Part shown: in pieces, positions 27,130 through 35,645 of the stretch
Layout: every line of letters starts with the position of its first letter
Position numbering within the stretch: position 1 is the first letter of the stretch
DNA from: Ruminococcaceae bacterium UBA5904
Lineage (GTDB): Bacteria; Bacillota; Clostridia; Oscillospirales; Acutalibacteraceae
Direction: 5' to 3'
DNA: 50,019 nucleotides
Assembly: GCA_002431305.1 (NCBI GenBank)
Contig: DJEG01000067.1
Location: 3,469-53,487, forward strand
Notes under the pieces: generated by a model
Seen by the model: the letters and a program-made list of their open reading frames with translations, nothing else
Database searches by the model: none
What the model was told of the DNA's origin: nothing
Made by a program: the position numbers and the translations under genes

Positions 27130-27891
27130 CTATAAAAGGAACTTTTCAATCGCCTGACCTACTCCCCCGTCATTGCAGTCACAGGAGACATATGTACATA
27201 TTTTTTTAACCTCGTCGATGGCGTTGCCCATAGCCACGCTGATACCGGCAACCTTGAGCATATCGATATCGTTTGCGCTGTCGCCCATCGCGATACAATG
27301 TTCAATCGGCACTCCGACGAGCGAAGCCATGCGTTTAAGCCCATCGCCCTTCGAAAATCCTTTATTAACAAATTCCGAATACGTTGAGTGACGGAAAAGC
27401 GTGTATTTGCCCTCCCACTCCTTACGCTCCGAATCCGTATAGTCTCGCACAAAAAACGTTTTCGAAATTTTTATATCCTTATAATCCGTGTAAATCTGCT
27501 CGGGCGAAGTAAGGGGAAGACACCTGTCCCTGTGCCATTCGTCGCAGTTTATCGACAGACTTTTTTCCTCGCCCTCGAATATAACGGTACTGCCGTCGTC
27601 GTTGTCAAAAAAATGCTTGACGAGCGAGTACAGTTCGTCCTTCGGCATACTGCGGGAAAAAATCTGCTTGCCGTGAAAACGCAAATCCGTTCCGATACCC
27701 GAAACAACGCCGTCTACAGGCACGGTTTTAAGCAAATCTTTCGGCATAAAGCCGTAGCTTCTCGCCGTATTTATAAAGATGTAGTGTCCCTTTTCTCTAG
27801 CGCGTTTTATCGCCTTAATATTACGCTCGGGAACTGCGCCGTTACAGTAAAGCGTGTTGTCAATATCGAGAAAAACAGCGTATTTATCCAT
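27130..27891 (-). CDS. Cof-type HAD phosphatase
   Basis: 253-residue cytoplasmic HAD-superfamily IIB hydrolase, probably a sugar-phosphate or nucleotide phosphatase. Motif I FLDIDNTLYC (both Asp present), motif II NTARS, a type-C2 cap (about 85-180), then SKGDGLKRMASLVG with the motif III Lys and MGDSANDIDMLKVAG with motif IV. Another protein of this family lies at 44.3 kb. Followed upstream by the LOG gene with 31 bases between, possibly one transcript. Substrate unknown. Confidence 0.88.
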   Translation of the reverse strand: MDKYAVFLDIDNTLYCNGAVPERNIKAIKRAREKGHYIFINTARSYGFMPKDLLKTVPVDGVVSGIGTDLRFHGKQIFSRSMPKDELYSLVKHFFDNDDGSTVIFEGEEKSLSINCDEWHRDRCLPLTSPEQIYTDYKDIKISKTFFVRDYTDSERKEWEGKYTLFRHSTYSEFVNKGFSKGDGLKRMASLVGVPIEHCIAMGDSANDIDMLKVAGISVAMGNAIDEVKKICTYVSCDCNDGGVGQAIEKFLL

Positions 27892-27922
27892 ATCTTTTCA
27901 CTTCCGTCACATCGGAATTTTT

Positions 27923-28510
27923 TTATTTCTTCGTATAAATATGCTTCATCTGTTCGGGAGTACATCCCTGCGGGACATAAGTATTAAGATAATTTATAAC
28001 CTCGTCCGGGGTATTGAGAACCGCAAAAAGATCAAGCGTTTCCTTATTCATAAACTTCTCGTCAACGCTCGTATTAAGCATATCGAGCATTTTATCATAA
28101 TAGCCGTTTATATTATAAAGAATCATGGGTTTTGTGTGTCTGCCGAGCTGTTTTAATGTAAGCATTTCGAAAAATTCCTCGAACGTGCCGATACCGCCGG
28201 GCGTCGTTATGAACGCGTCGGATAAATCCTCCATAATCTGCTTTCTCTCGCGCATGGTATCGGTTCGTATCGTATTCGTGCAGTGCTCGAACAGAATTCC
28301 GTCAACGTTAAAAAAGCTCGGAACGACGCCGATAATCTCCGCATTTTCGGAATAAAATCCCCTCGCGGCGGCGCCCATTAATCCGTTCGCCCCACATCCG
28401 AATACGAGCGAGTAACCGTTTTTTGCAAGAATCTTTGACAGTTTCTCCGCTTCATCTATGTAAGACGGGTCTATGACGCAGCTCGACGCGCCGTAAATAC
28501 ATATTCTCAT
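27923..28510 (-). CDS. LOG-family protein (putative nucleotide phosphoribohydrolase)
   Basis: 195-residue Rossmann-like protein of the LOG/TIGR00730 family. Members hydrolyse nucleoside 5'-monophosphates to base plus ribose-5-phosphate. The family signature PGGIGTFEEFFEMLTLKQLG is intact (PGG-x-GT-x(2)-E), with CGANGLMGAAARGF and MRERKQIMEDLSDAFI before it. AGGGGTG precedes ATG 28510. It was once annotated as lysine decarboxylase in relatives; that activity is unlikely. Confidence 0.88.
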   Translation of the reverse strand: MRICIYGASSCVIDPSYIDEAEKLSKILAKNGYSLVFGCGANGLMGAAARGFYSENAEIIGVVPSFFNVDGILFEHCTNTIRTDTMRERKQIMEDLSDAFITTPGGIGTFEEFFEMLTLKQLGRHTKPMILYNINGYYDKMLDMLNTSVDEKFMNKETLDLFAVLNTPDEVINYLNTYVPQGCTPEQMKHIYTKK

Positions 28511-28564
28511 AATAACTTAACACCCCTATTCTTTTATATATATGCAGTATGTAACTATCTTATT

Positions 28565-28594
28565 AATGATAAATCCGCCGGGATTTGCACCGAC
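28565..28594. repeat. Dispersed 30-base repeat, copy A
   Basis: Pattern AATGAT-AAATCC-gccg-GGATTT-GCACCGAC with an internal AAATCC/GGATTT stem. Copy B lies at 28712-28741 in the same orientation, 27 of 30 bases alike. The whole 28511-28801 interval is non-coding. Confidence 0.7.
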
Positions 28595-28711
28595 AATATT
28601 CTCTATTCACACGGGCTGTTTACAACCCATTTTACAAAAAGGAAATAGGAAAAAGCGTTCGGAATGAATCAACCGAATCCCGCACTTGAATTTGCGATTC
28701 AAATAAAATAT

Positions 28712-28741
28712 AATGACAAATCCGTCAGGATTTGCACCGAC
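28712..28741. repeat. Dispersed 30-base repeat, copy B
   Basis: AATGAC-AAATCC-gtca-GGATTT-GCACCGAC, same hairpin core as copy A with a changed loop. It is followed by a short TTCACT-rich run (28744-28772); copy A is followed by a shorter version, so the conserved unit is longer than the 30-base core. Confidence 0.7.
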
Positions 28742-28772
28742 GCTCTTCACTCTTCACTATTACCTATTCACT

Positions 28773-28801
28773 GTAATAATTTGTCCTAAACAAATTATTA
28801 C
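28773..28801. repeat. Perfect inverted repeat abutting the der stop
   Basis: GTAATAATTTG, seven bases, CAAATTATTAC: 11-base perfect arms ending next to the der stop codon. No T-tract follows on the minus strand, so it is not a standard terminator; it could stabilise the der mRNA 3' end. Confidence 0.6.
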
Positions 28802-30121
28802 TTACTCTCCGCGTTCGCGGATTATATATCGCGTCGGCGTTCCTTCCAGACCGAATACGGCTCTGATCTGATTGTCAATATATCTCTGATAACTGTAGTG
28901 GAACAAATCCTTATTATTAACAAAACACACAAACGTCGGCGGTCTGGTAGAAGCCTGAGTCATGTAATAAATTTTCAGTCTCTTGCCCTTATCTGTAGGA
29001 GGCTGAACTCTCGTCTGAGCGTCGGCTAAAACCTCGTTGAGTCTGCCGGTTGTAATTCGCATAGCGTTCTGAGAATCGACAAATTTAATAAGCTCAAAAA
29101 GTCTGTCGATACGAAGTCCCGTCTTAGCCGAAATAAAAATTATCGGCGCATAGGACATAAACGAAAAGTCGTTCATGAGCTTCTTTCTCATAACGTCCAT
29201 TGTCTTGCCGTCCTTTTCGACAGCATCCCATTTATTAACAACGATAACGCATCCCTTGCCCTGTTCGTGGGCAATGCCCGCAACCTTTGAATCCTGCTCC
29301 GTAAAGCCCTCGGTCGCGTCAATCATTATAACACATACATCAGCGCGTTCCACCGCCATAACAGCGCGCATAACGCTGTATTTTTCGATTCTGTCGTCAA
29401 CTTTCGATTTTCTTCTGAGTCCGGCGGTATCGATAAGAACAAACTTGCCGGAAGAATTTTCAATATACGTATCGGTTGCGTCGCGCGTTGTTCCGGCAAT
29501 ATTCGAAACTATAGCGCGTTCCTCACCGCAGACCTTGTTTACAAGCGACGACTTGCCGACGTTGGGTTTGCCGATTATCGCAACCTTAACGGTATCGTCG
29601 TCCTCGGGCTCTCCGGCTTTATCGCCGATGTATTCGTATACGGCGTCGAGAAGATCGCCCGTACCGTGACCGTGGTTAGCCGAAACCGCAATCGGCTCGC
29701 CTATTCCGAGATTATAAAATTCATAATATTCAAGGGGCGGTTCGCCTATCGTATCGCATTTATTAACGCAGAGTACGACGGGCTTTCCCGACTTTTGAAG
29801 AATTGAGGCAACCTCCATATCGGTCGAAACAACGCCCGTTCTAATATCGGTAACGAAAATAATCGCGTCGGCGCTGTCTATGGCAAGCTGAGCCTGAGCG
29901 CGCATCTGAGATAAAATGATGTCGTCGGAATCGGGCTCAATACCGCCGGTATCTACAAGCATAAACGTTTTGTTTCTCCACTCGCAGTCTCCGTAAATTC
30001 TGTCGCGCGTAACGCCGGGGGTATCGTCGACTATCGACAGGCGCCTGCCGCACAGTTTATTAAAAAGCGTCGATTTGCCGACGTTCGGTCTGCCTACGAC
30101 CGCAACTACAGGTTTGCTCAT
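28802..30121 (-). CDS. der: Ribosome assembly GTPase Der (EngA)
   Basis: Double-GTPase needed for 50S subunit maturation. 439 residues. Domain 1: GRPNVGKSTLFNKL, DTGG, NKCD. Domain 2 (from about 178): GKPNVGKSSLVNKV, DTAGLRRKSKVD, NKWD. A KH-like domain with LKIYYMTQASTRPPTFVCFVN and YIRERGE at the end binds RNA. AAAGGG precedes ATG 30121. Sits 13 bases after the DUF512 gene, a pairing seen in other Clostridia. Confidence 0.98.
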   Translation of the reverse strand: MSKPVVAVVGRPNVGKSTLFNKLCGRRLSIVDDTPGVTRDRIYGDCEWRNKTFMLVDTGGIEPDSDDIILSQMRAQAQLAIDSADAIIFVTDIRTGVVSTDMEVASILQKSGKPVVLCVNKCDTIGEPPLEYYEFYNLGIGEPIAVSANHGHGTGDLLDAVYEYIGDKAGEPEDDDTVKVAIIGKPNVGKSSLVNKVCGEERAIVSNIAGTTRDATDTYIENSSGKFVLIDTAGLRRKSKVDDRIEKYSVMRAVMAVERADVCVIMIDATEGFTEQDSKVAGIAHEQGKGCVIVVNKWDAVEKDGKTMDVMRKKLMNDFSFMSYAPIIFISAKTGLRIDRLFELIKFVDSQNAMRITTGRLNEVLADAQTRVQPPTDKGKRLKIYYMTQASTRPPTFVCFVNNKDLFHYSYQRYIDNQIRAVFGLEGTPTRYIIRERGE

Positions 30122-30134
30122 GTTTTCATCCCTT

Positions 30135-31454
30135 TCAAATTCCTAAAAATGTATATAATAAATCGTCGCCCGAACCTCTCGTCGGGGTGATTTTAACATT
30201 CAGTTTTTTTTCAGCCTCACAAAGAGGCGTATCGTCAAGAAAAATCGGTTCTTCTTCGGATTTCAGCATAACGGAGGGTATAAACGCCTCGTCGTATGCG
30301 GATAAATCCTTAATCTGATTAAAAATATCCGTTGCGGTCACGAGCCCCGCAACTGTTATATTATGACCGAAAAAGTCATTTATTATCGCATAAACATCAA
30401 CAGTAACATCCGGGCACTTTAAATGTATCGCGTCTGCAAGCTCTTTCATAAGCGGAGCGGCCGCGGCTCCCGTAATAACGGCAATTCTGCGTTTCCCGGC
30501 AAATTTTATTTCGTCATCATCAAGAGCGGATAACGCCGAATTGAAATCGTGTTTTGTAAGCGTCCACATCCCTACGCCGTTGTCAAGCTGGTCGAATTCA
30601 CCGTAATAATCGTAATCGGGCATATCGAGTTCGGCCTTTAAATAAAACTCGTCAGCCGCGTACGCAAAATTACTCCCCGTTTTCTCTCTCATTTTTTCAT
30701 TGAACGAATCAATAATATCTATAACTCCGCGCGCGGTATCCCTCGTGTACATGGTAAGCGGAAAGAGTTTCTCCCTGAAACGCGTAAGTCCGACGGGAAC
30801 AGCGGCAACGCTCTGTACGCTCGGATAGAGTTTTGCAAGCTCAGTAAGCGAGAAAACAAGTTCGTCCCCATCGTTTATACCGGGACACAAAACTAGCTGG
30901 GTATTAAGTTTTATCCCCGCCGATGCAAATCGTTTTAATATATCGAGACTTTTACCCGCATTGGGATTACCCATCATTTTAACCCTGAGTTCAGGATTCA
31001 TCGTATGAACCGAAACGTTGACCGGGCTTATGTGCATATCAATTATTCTCTGCGCCTCGCGTTCGGTCATGTTGGTGAGCGTTACGTAATTTCCGAACAA
31101 AAACGACAGTCTTGAATCATCGTCCTTAAAGTAAAGGCTTTTTCTCAGCCCCTTGGGAAGCTGGTCTACAAAACAGAAAATGCATTTATTTTTACAGCTG
31201 TGCTGTTTATCCATAAGGTATGTTTCAAAATCAAGCCCCAGAGAATCGACTCCCCCGACGGATTTAATTCTGACCTCGCGCTCGCCGTTTTCGTCCGATA
31301 AGACAATATTCAAAATACGCGCATCGGCGTAAAAACGGTAATCGAGAACGTCGAAAATGTCATGTCCGTTAATCGATACGATATTATCGCCCGGCTTTAT
31401 TCCCTTTTTGTATGCCGGCGAACCTTCAACGACGGTCTTAACGCTGACGGACAT
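30135..31454 (-). CDS. DUF512 radical-SAM protein with N-terminal PDZ domain
   Basis: About 439 residues. An N-terminal PDZ-like domain (GSPAYKKGIKPGDNIVSINGHDIFDVLDYRFY, about 8-45) is followed by CKNKCIFCF, a CxxxCxxC site for a radical-SAM 4Fe-4S cluster, and the DDSRLSFLFGNYVTLTNM core of DUF512 enzymes. The C-terminal half holds VTGAAAAPLMKELAD and ending PTRGSGDDLL. No reaction has been established for the family. Start at ATG 31454 is fixed by AGGAGG before it; the 11 residues upstream are not conserved. Coupled with der, hinting at a ribosome or translation role, which is inference. Confidence 0.88.
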   Translation of the reverse strand: MSVSVKTVVEGSPAYKKGIKPGDNIVSINGHDIFDVLDYRFYADARILNIVLSDENGEREVRIKSVGGVDSLGLDFETYLMDKQHSCKNKCIFCFVDQLPKGLRKSLYFKDDDSRLSFLFGNYVTLTNMTEREAQRIIDMHISPVNVSVHTMNPELRVKMMGNPNAGKSLDILKRFASAGIKLNTQLVLCPGINDGDELVFSLTELAKLYPSVQSVAAVPVGLTRFREKLFPLTMYTRDTARGVIDIIDSFNEKMREKTGSNFAYAADEFYLKAELDMPDYDYYGEFDQLDNGVGMWTLTKHDFNSALSALDDDEIKFAGKRRIAVITGAAAAPLMKELADAIHLKCPDVTVDVYAIINDFFGHNITVAGLVTATDIFNQIKDLSAYDEAFIPSVMLKSEEEPIFLDDTPLCEAEKKLNVKITPTRGSGDDLLYTFLGI

Positions 31455-31486
31455 AACGCGCCTCCTAAAAATATTTTCAGACAACA

Positions 31487-31521
31487 CTAAAAGACGGGGA
31501 AGGAATTATGCCTTCTCCGCC
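31487..31521 (-). terminator. Terminator after rpmF
   Basis: Minus strand GGCGGAGAAGG/CCTTCCCCGTC stem with one mismatch and one G-T pair, then TTTTAG. Short T-tract, so moderate strength. Confidence 0.55.
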
Positions 31522-31552
31522 TCTTTATGCCAATAAACAAATAACGGGAGTA

Positions 31553-31735
31553 TCAGTCCTCGACTTCGATAACTTTTCTGCCGTTGTAGTAACCGCAGCT
31601 GTTGCAAAGCTTATGGGATTCCTTATATTCGCCGCACTGAGGACACTTCTGGAGAGAAGGACCTTCCATCTTCCAAACGCTTGAACGTCTCTTGTCTCTT
31701 CTTGCGTGAGAAACGCGTCTTGCAGGTACTGCCAT
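31553..31735 (-). CDS. rpmF: 50S ribosomal protein L32
   Basis: 60-residue large-subunit protein. MAVPARRVSHARRDKRRS start and two CxxC knuckles (CPQC, CNSC) forming a zinc site, so this is the Zn-dependent form. GGAGG precedes the start. Follows yceD, the universal partner gene. Confidence 0.97.
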   Translation of the reverse strand: MAVPARRVSHARRDKRRSSVWKMEGPSLQKCPQCGEYKESHKLCNSCGYYNGRKVIEVED

Positions 31736-31770
31736 ATTAATAACCTCCTAAAATTGTACAGAATAATATT

Positions 31771-32247
31771 TTATTCATCGAGGAGCTTGCGTAACGCCTC
31801 AAGTCTCGGGTCTGACGGAGCCTTGCAGTTACAGCTTTCCTCGTTCAGATCCGCACCGCATATGGGACATAATCCCCTGCAGTTTTTCGAGCACAGGAAT
31901 CTCGACGGCAGGGAGAGGTAAATATCCTCCCTGACAAGCTCGTCAAGATTAAGTCTCATATCCTCGACAAGAATAAACAAATCGTTATCCTCATCATTAA
32001 GGTGGGATATAAGATAATGTTCTGCCTTAACGGATCTGTCAGATTTCAGGGGTTTTGCACATTTGGCGCACAGAGCGGAATACGAATAGCGAGCCTCTGC
32101 CGACAGGGTAACAATCCCTGTATTGTTTCTGACCCTGCCCGACACTCTGACCTCGGAGGTAAAAGCGTCGTCGTCGATATTGAAACCGTAGTCAAACGTC
32201 TTTTCCGCATTCTCGACGTTAAAAATGGGCTCAAGCTCCAGAATCAT
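31771..32247 (-). CDS. yceD: DUF177/YceD-family protein
   Basis: 158 residues; YceD homologues sit next to rpmF and are implicated in 23S rRNA processing or accumulation. Visible features: a Cys pair CAKC near the middle and a C-terminal Cys cluster CSKNCRGLCPICGADLNEESCNC, typical of Gram-positive versions and likely to bind zinc. ATG 32247 is chosen since AGGAG lies nine bases before it; the in-frame TTG at 32253 is too close to that site. Confidence 0.92.
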   Translation of the reverse strand: MILELEPIFNVENAEKTFDYGFNIDDDAFTSEVRVSGRVRNNTGIVTLSAEARYSYSALCAKCAKPLKSDRSVKAEHYLISHLNDEDNDLFILVEDMRLNLDELVREDIYLSLPSRFLCSKNCRGLCPICGADLNEESCNCKAPSDPRLEALRKLLDE

Positions 32248-32279
32248 ATACAAAATCTCCTAAAATACGAACAAACAGT

Positions 32280-32308
32280 ATTATATATTTATTGAGCTGA
32301 TTTGTCAA
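32280..32308 (-). promoter_or_regulatory. Promoter of yceD-rpmF
   Basis: Minus strand TTGACA (32303-32308), 17-base spacer, TATAAT (32280-32285). Exact consensus, about 33 bases before the yceD start. Confidence 0.86.
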
Positions 32309-32336
32309 TACTTTTTTTGTGCTCAGCAGAAATATT

Positions 32337-32753
32337 TTACTTCAGTTCACAAAAATCAAGTACGGACGCGGGGATATTCTCGCTCTCTGTCGATACTGTA
32401 AACGTAAACTTAACGTCTGCGTCCTTGCTAAGAGTCTCAACCTTCTTGAGAAACTCGCCGAGCTCGTTATAATCACGGGAGCCGATGCGGAGAGTAGCGT
32501 CTACAAAGATATCGGTGATATCGTGATTGCTCGCGCAGATTCCGGCAAGAAGACCGTAAAATGCGTCGTAACCGCTTACGTCGTAATGGTCTGCGGAAAT
32601 AAGTCTTGCGCGGTAGTTAACCGAATGTCTTAAATTGTCAGTCTTCTCTACGCAGATAACGTTACCGTCGGAGTTTTTAAGAGCCTCGTCGATAAGAGCG
32701 ATGAGCTTTTTGGTCTTTCCGCTGCCTTTGGTTCCTGTGAGTAATGTAATCAT
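32337..32753 (-). CDS. Small P-loop NTPase-like protein, unknown role
   Basis: 138 residues. Starts MITLLTGTKGSGKTKKLI, a good Walker A (GTKGSGKT), and the strand TDIFVDATLRI could hold the Walker B Asp. Resembles a minimal thymidine-kinase-like or RecA-like fold, but the other signature motifs of those families are missing. AAAGGAG precedes ATG 32753. It follows pgi by 64 bases in the same direction. I do not recognise a named family. Confidence 0.7.
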   Translation of the reverse strand: MITLLTGTKGSGKTKKLIALIDEALKNSDGNVICVEKTDNLRHSVNYRARLISADHYDVSGYDAFYGLLAGICASNHDITDIFVDATLRIGSRDYNELGEFLKKVETLSKDADVKFTFTVSTESENIPASVLDFCELK

Positions 32754-32817
32754 AATGAATTCTCCTTTAAACTGTATATTTATAATTAAATGATAATATC
32801 CTTAGTTTTAAAATTTC

Positions 32818-34164
32818 TCATTTAGAAAGCCTGTCCGCGAGTTTGCCGGCAAGTTCCTCGTATCCGGGTTTGCCGAGCAGGGCAAACATGTTTTTCTTAT
32901 AACTCTCTACTCCGGGCTGGTTAAATGGATTGACCCCGAGCATATATCCGGATACAGCGCACGATTTCTCGAGAAAGTAAATGAGTTCGCCGAGATTGTA
33001 TTCGTCCATAGTCTCAAGCTCTATTATAATATTGGGAACGTCGCCGTCCGAATGAGCGAGAACCGTACCCTGGAACGCTTTGGAATTAACATACGACATA
33101 GTTTTGCCGGCGATGAAGTTAAGTCCGTCAAGGTTCTCCGCGTCCTCTTCTATCGTAATGTCGCATTTGGGTTTGTCGAATACAACGACGGTTTCAAATA
33201 ACTTTCTCTCGCCCTCCTGAACATACTGTCCGAGCGAATGAAGGTCGGTCGAGTAAATAGCCGAAGCGGGGAAAATACCCTTGTGCTCCTTGCCCTCGCT
33301 CTCGCCGAAAAGCTGTTTGAACCACTCGTTCATCATAGTGTAGTCGGGTTCGTAGCTGACCATCATTTCAAACGCCTTACCCCTGCGGTAAAGGATGTTT
33401 CTGATAGCGGCGTAACGGCAGCAGTCGTTAGAAAGAACGTCGTCGTTCTCATATTTCTTCATAGCGTCGGCGGCGCCGAGCATAAGACGGTCGATATTGA
33501 TTCCCGCAACGGCGATGGGCAGAAGACCTACGGCGGAGAGAACCGAATATCTGCCTCCGACATCGTCGGGAACAACAAACGTCTCATAGCCCTCTCTGTC
33601 GGCTAAATGTTTAAGCGTTCCTTTAGCTCTGTCGGTAGTTGCGTATATACGCTTTGCCGCCTCTTTTTCGCCGTATTTTTCAACGAGCATTTTTCTGAAT
33701 ATTCTGAACGCTACGGCGGGTTCCGTAGTGGTTCCCGACTTTGAAATAACGTTTACCGAAAAATCCTTATCCTTGCAGAGAGATATAATCTCGGAAAGCT
33801 CCGTCGGGCTTAATGAGTTGCCGGCAAAGAATATCTGAGGGGTTCCCTTCGCCGTAAGATTATAATTCTTCGACTTGCAGAACTCAATAGCGGCTCTTGC
33901 TCCGAGGTACGAACCTCCGATGCCGATAACTACGAGCACATCCGAATCGGAGATAATCTTCGAAGCGGCTTTTTTGATTCTTGCAAACTCATCCTTATCA
34001 TAATCAACGGGGAGAGTCAGCCAGCCGTGAAAATCGTTTCCCGCGGCAGAAGCCTTATCACCGTAGAGCTTGTTATAAGCCGAACGCGTTTCGCCTTCTA
34101 CCGCCTTAATATCATCCTCGCTGACAAAATCCGCGAGGTATTTACAGTTAAGTTTAAGTGCCAT
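32818..34164 (-). CDS. pgi: Glucose-6-phosphate isomerase
   Basis: Interconverts glucose-6-phosphate and fructose-6-phosphate. 448 residues, the shorter bacterial form. [31 protein letters not shown] (phosphate loop), [21 protein letters not shown] (PGI signature 1) and [22 protein letters not shown] (signature 2). ATG 34164 follows GAGGAATTGAAA. Together with gap, it is one of two upper-glycolysis genes in this stretch, though not co-transcribed. Confidence 0.97.
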   Translation of the reverse strand: MALKLNCKYLADFVSEDDIKAVEGETRSAYNKLYGDKASAAGNDFHGWLTLPVDYDKDEFARIKKAASKIISDSDVLVVIGIGGSYLGARAAIEFCKSKNYNLTAKGTPQIFFAGNSLSPTELSEIISLCKDKDFSVNVISKSGTTTEPAVAFRIFRKMLVEKYGEKEAAKRIYATTDRAKGTLKHLADREGYETFVVPDDVGGRYSVLSAVGLLPIAVAGINIDRLMLGAADAMKKYENDDVLSNDCCRYAAIRNILYRRGKAFEMMVSYEPDYTMMNEWFKQLFGESEGKEHKGIFPASAIYSTDLHSLGQYVQEGERKLFETVVVFDKPKCDITIEEDAENLDGLNFIAGKTMSYVNSKAFQGTVLAHSDGDVPNIIIELETMDEYNLGELIYFLEKSCAVSGYMLGVNPFNQPGVESYKKNMFALLGKPGYEELAGKLADRLSK

Positions 34165-34206
34165 TTTCAATTCCTCTGATTGTAATTTAATCTATAATGT
34201 GTAGTT

Positions 34207-34235
34207 ATTATACTATGATAATGAAATTATTTCAA
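34207..34235 (-). promoter_or_regulatory. pgi promoter
   Basis: Minus strand TTGAAA (34230-34235), 17-base spacer, TATAAT (34207-34212), about 43 bases before the start. Confidence 0.8.
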
Positions 34236-34265
34236 TAATAATTCGGACATTTTAACAAAAAAATA

Positions 34266-35504
34266 TTATTTGACCGCAAAAGAACGGAGTATTCGTTTCA
34301 ACGCAAGCGAAAAAGTCAGAACACCTACGTCCTTTTCGGCTTTGATATCATAGCTTGAAATCGTTTCGTCCCCCGATTTAACCGTAAGCGAGCCTACCTT
34401 GCCGTCTTTTGAAACGGGTGCGTCGACGCTGTCGGACAGCGTAATTTCAACCTTTATATTCTCCGATGAGCCTTTATTTATAAGAATCGGTTCGGGAACG
34501 GGCACAATCGGAGAAACATAATCCTCGGCTCCCCTGTTGACTTTTATCGGATGAACAGCGTTTTTGTCGAATTTGGGGGTAAATATTTCATAATTTGCAA
34601 ATCCCCAGTCGAGCATGTTTCTCGCGGACGAAAATCTGTCGTCGGAATTCGAACTGCCGAGCACGACGGCGATAAGCTCCATGCCGTCCCTTTTTGCCGT
34701 CGCGGACACACAGCATCCCGCTTTTGACGTAGTGCCCGTTTTAAGCCCGGTACAGCCCTGATAGAATCTGACAAGTTTATTCGTATTCACAAGCTGGGTC
34801 TGCCCGTCCCTGAGCGAATCCATCCATATCGTCGAATAATTTTTAACGATATCGTGTTTTAATAATTCAGCTGACATCAGCGCAATATCGTAAGCCGTTG
34901 TAAGATGATTTTCGGTCGAATCGTCAAGCCCCGTACAATTTTCAAAATGAGTATTTTTCATTCCGAGTTCCGCCGCCCGCTTATTCATCATGTTTACAAA
35001 TGCGGTTTCGCTCCCGCTTATATGCTCGCCCAGCGCCGTGCACGCGTCGTTCGCACTGTAAACCGCGGCGGCCTTTAGCAGTTCGTCAACGCTCATTGTC
35101 TCGCCGGGTTTGAGCCAAATCTGACTTCCGCCCTTGCCCGACGCGTTGTCACTTGCCGACACCGTATCGGTAAGCGAGATTTTACCCGAATCTATACTCT
35201 CGCAGACCAGCAGAAGCGTCATAATTTTTGTAACGGACGCGGGGTATAGCTTTTCGTTTTCATTCTGAGCGTAAAGCACTTTTTTTGTGCTCTTCTCCAT
35301 AAGGCAAACGGCTTTCGCCCGGGTCTCGGGCACTGACGAAACGGCGGGAACCGACGCGTCGACGGTTTTTCCGTTTTCGGGAACGGAACGCGAAAACGAC
35401 GAGAGGATTTCGAATTCCTCCTTTGAAATTGAAACTCCCGCACAGCTCCATGCGAGTATAAGACTCATAAAGAGACTCAGCGCAATAATAAACGTTCTTT
35501 TCAC
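34266..35504 (-). CDS. dacF: D-alanyl-D-alanine carboxypeptidase (DacF-like)
   Basis: Class C low-molecular-mass PBP that trims the terminal D-Ala of peptidoglycan stems outside the cell. About 412 residues. Starts at GTG 35504 with AAGGAG before it, giving the signal peptide KRTFIIALSLFMSLILAWSCAG. Catalytic motifs: YPASVTKIMT (SxxK), YSANDACTALGEHI (SxN), GLKTGTTSKAGCC (KTG). The C-terminal part (from about 320) is the beta-rich PBP5 C-terminal domain. The last 10 residues LALKRILRSFAVK may be an amphipathic membrane anchor. Divergent from mtaB. Confidence 0.93.
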   Translation of the reverse strand: MKRTFIIALSLFMSLILAWSCAGVSISKEEFEILSSFSRSVPENGKTVDASVPAVSSVPETRAKAVCLMEKSTKKVLYAQNENEKLYPASVTKIMTLLLVCESIDSGKISLTDTVSASDNASGKGGSQIWLKPGETMSVDELLKAAAVYSANDACTALGEHISGSETAFVNMMNKRAAELGMKNTHFENCTGLDDSTENHLTTAYDIALMSAELLKHDIVKNYSTIWMDSLRDGQTQLVNTNKLVRFYQGCTGLKTGTTSKAGCCVSATAKRDGMELIAVVLGSSNSDDRFSSARNMLDWGFANYEIFTPKFDKNAVHPIKVNRGAEDYVSPIVPVPEPILINKGSSENIKVEITLSDSVDAPVSKDGKVGSLTVKSGDETISSYDIKAEKDVGVLTFSLALKRILRSFAVK

Positions 35505-35558
35505 ACATATCAACTCCTTACGGAATTTATATGCTTTTAAGAGTTTAAAAATCACATC

Positions 35559-35588
35559 TTGCCAAACTCATTGTATTTATAGTATAAT
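35559..35588 (+). promoter_or_regulatory. mtaB promoter
   Basis: TTGCCA (35559-35564), 18-base spacer, TATAAT (35583-35588). About 57 bases before the start. Confidence 0.65.
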
Positions 35589-35645
35589 TAAAAAGTTAAA
35601 CGAACATTTATAAAAACTTGAATCAATTTTAACGGAGGCTTTTTA

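Noticed and set aside
28511..28801. CRISPR array or tRNA in the repeat patch
   Set aside because: Only two repeat copies with unequal spacing, no cas genes, and no cloverleaf or T-loop sequence.
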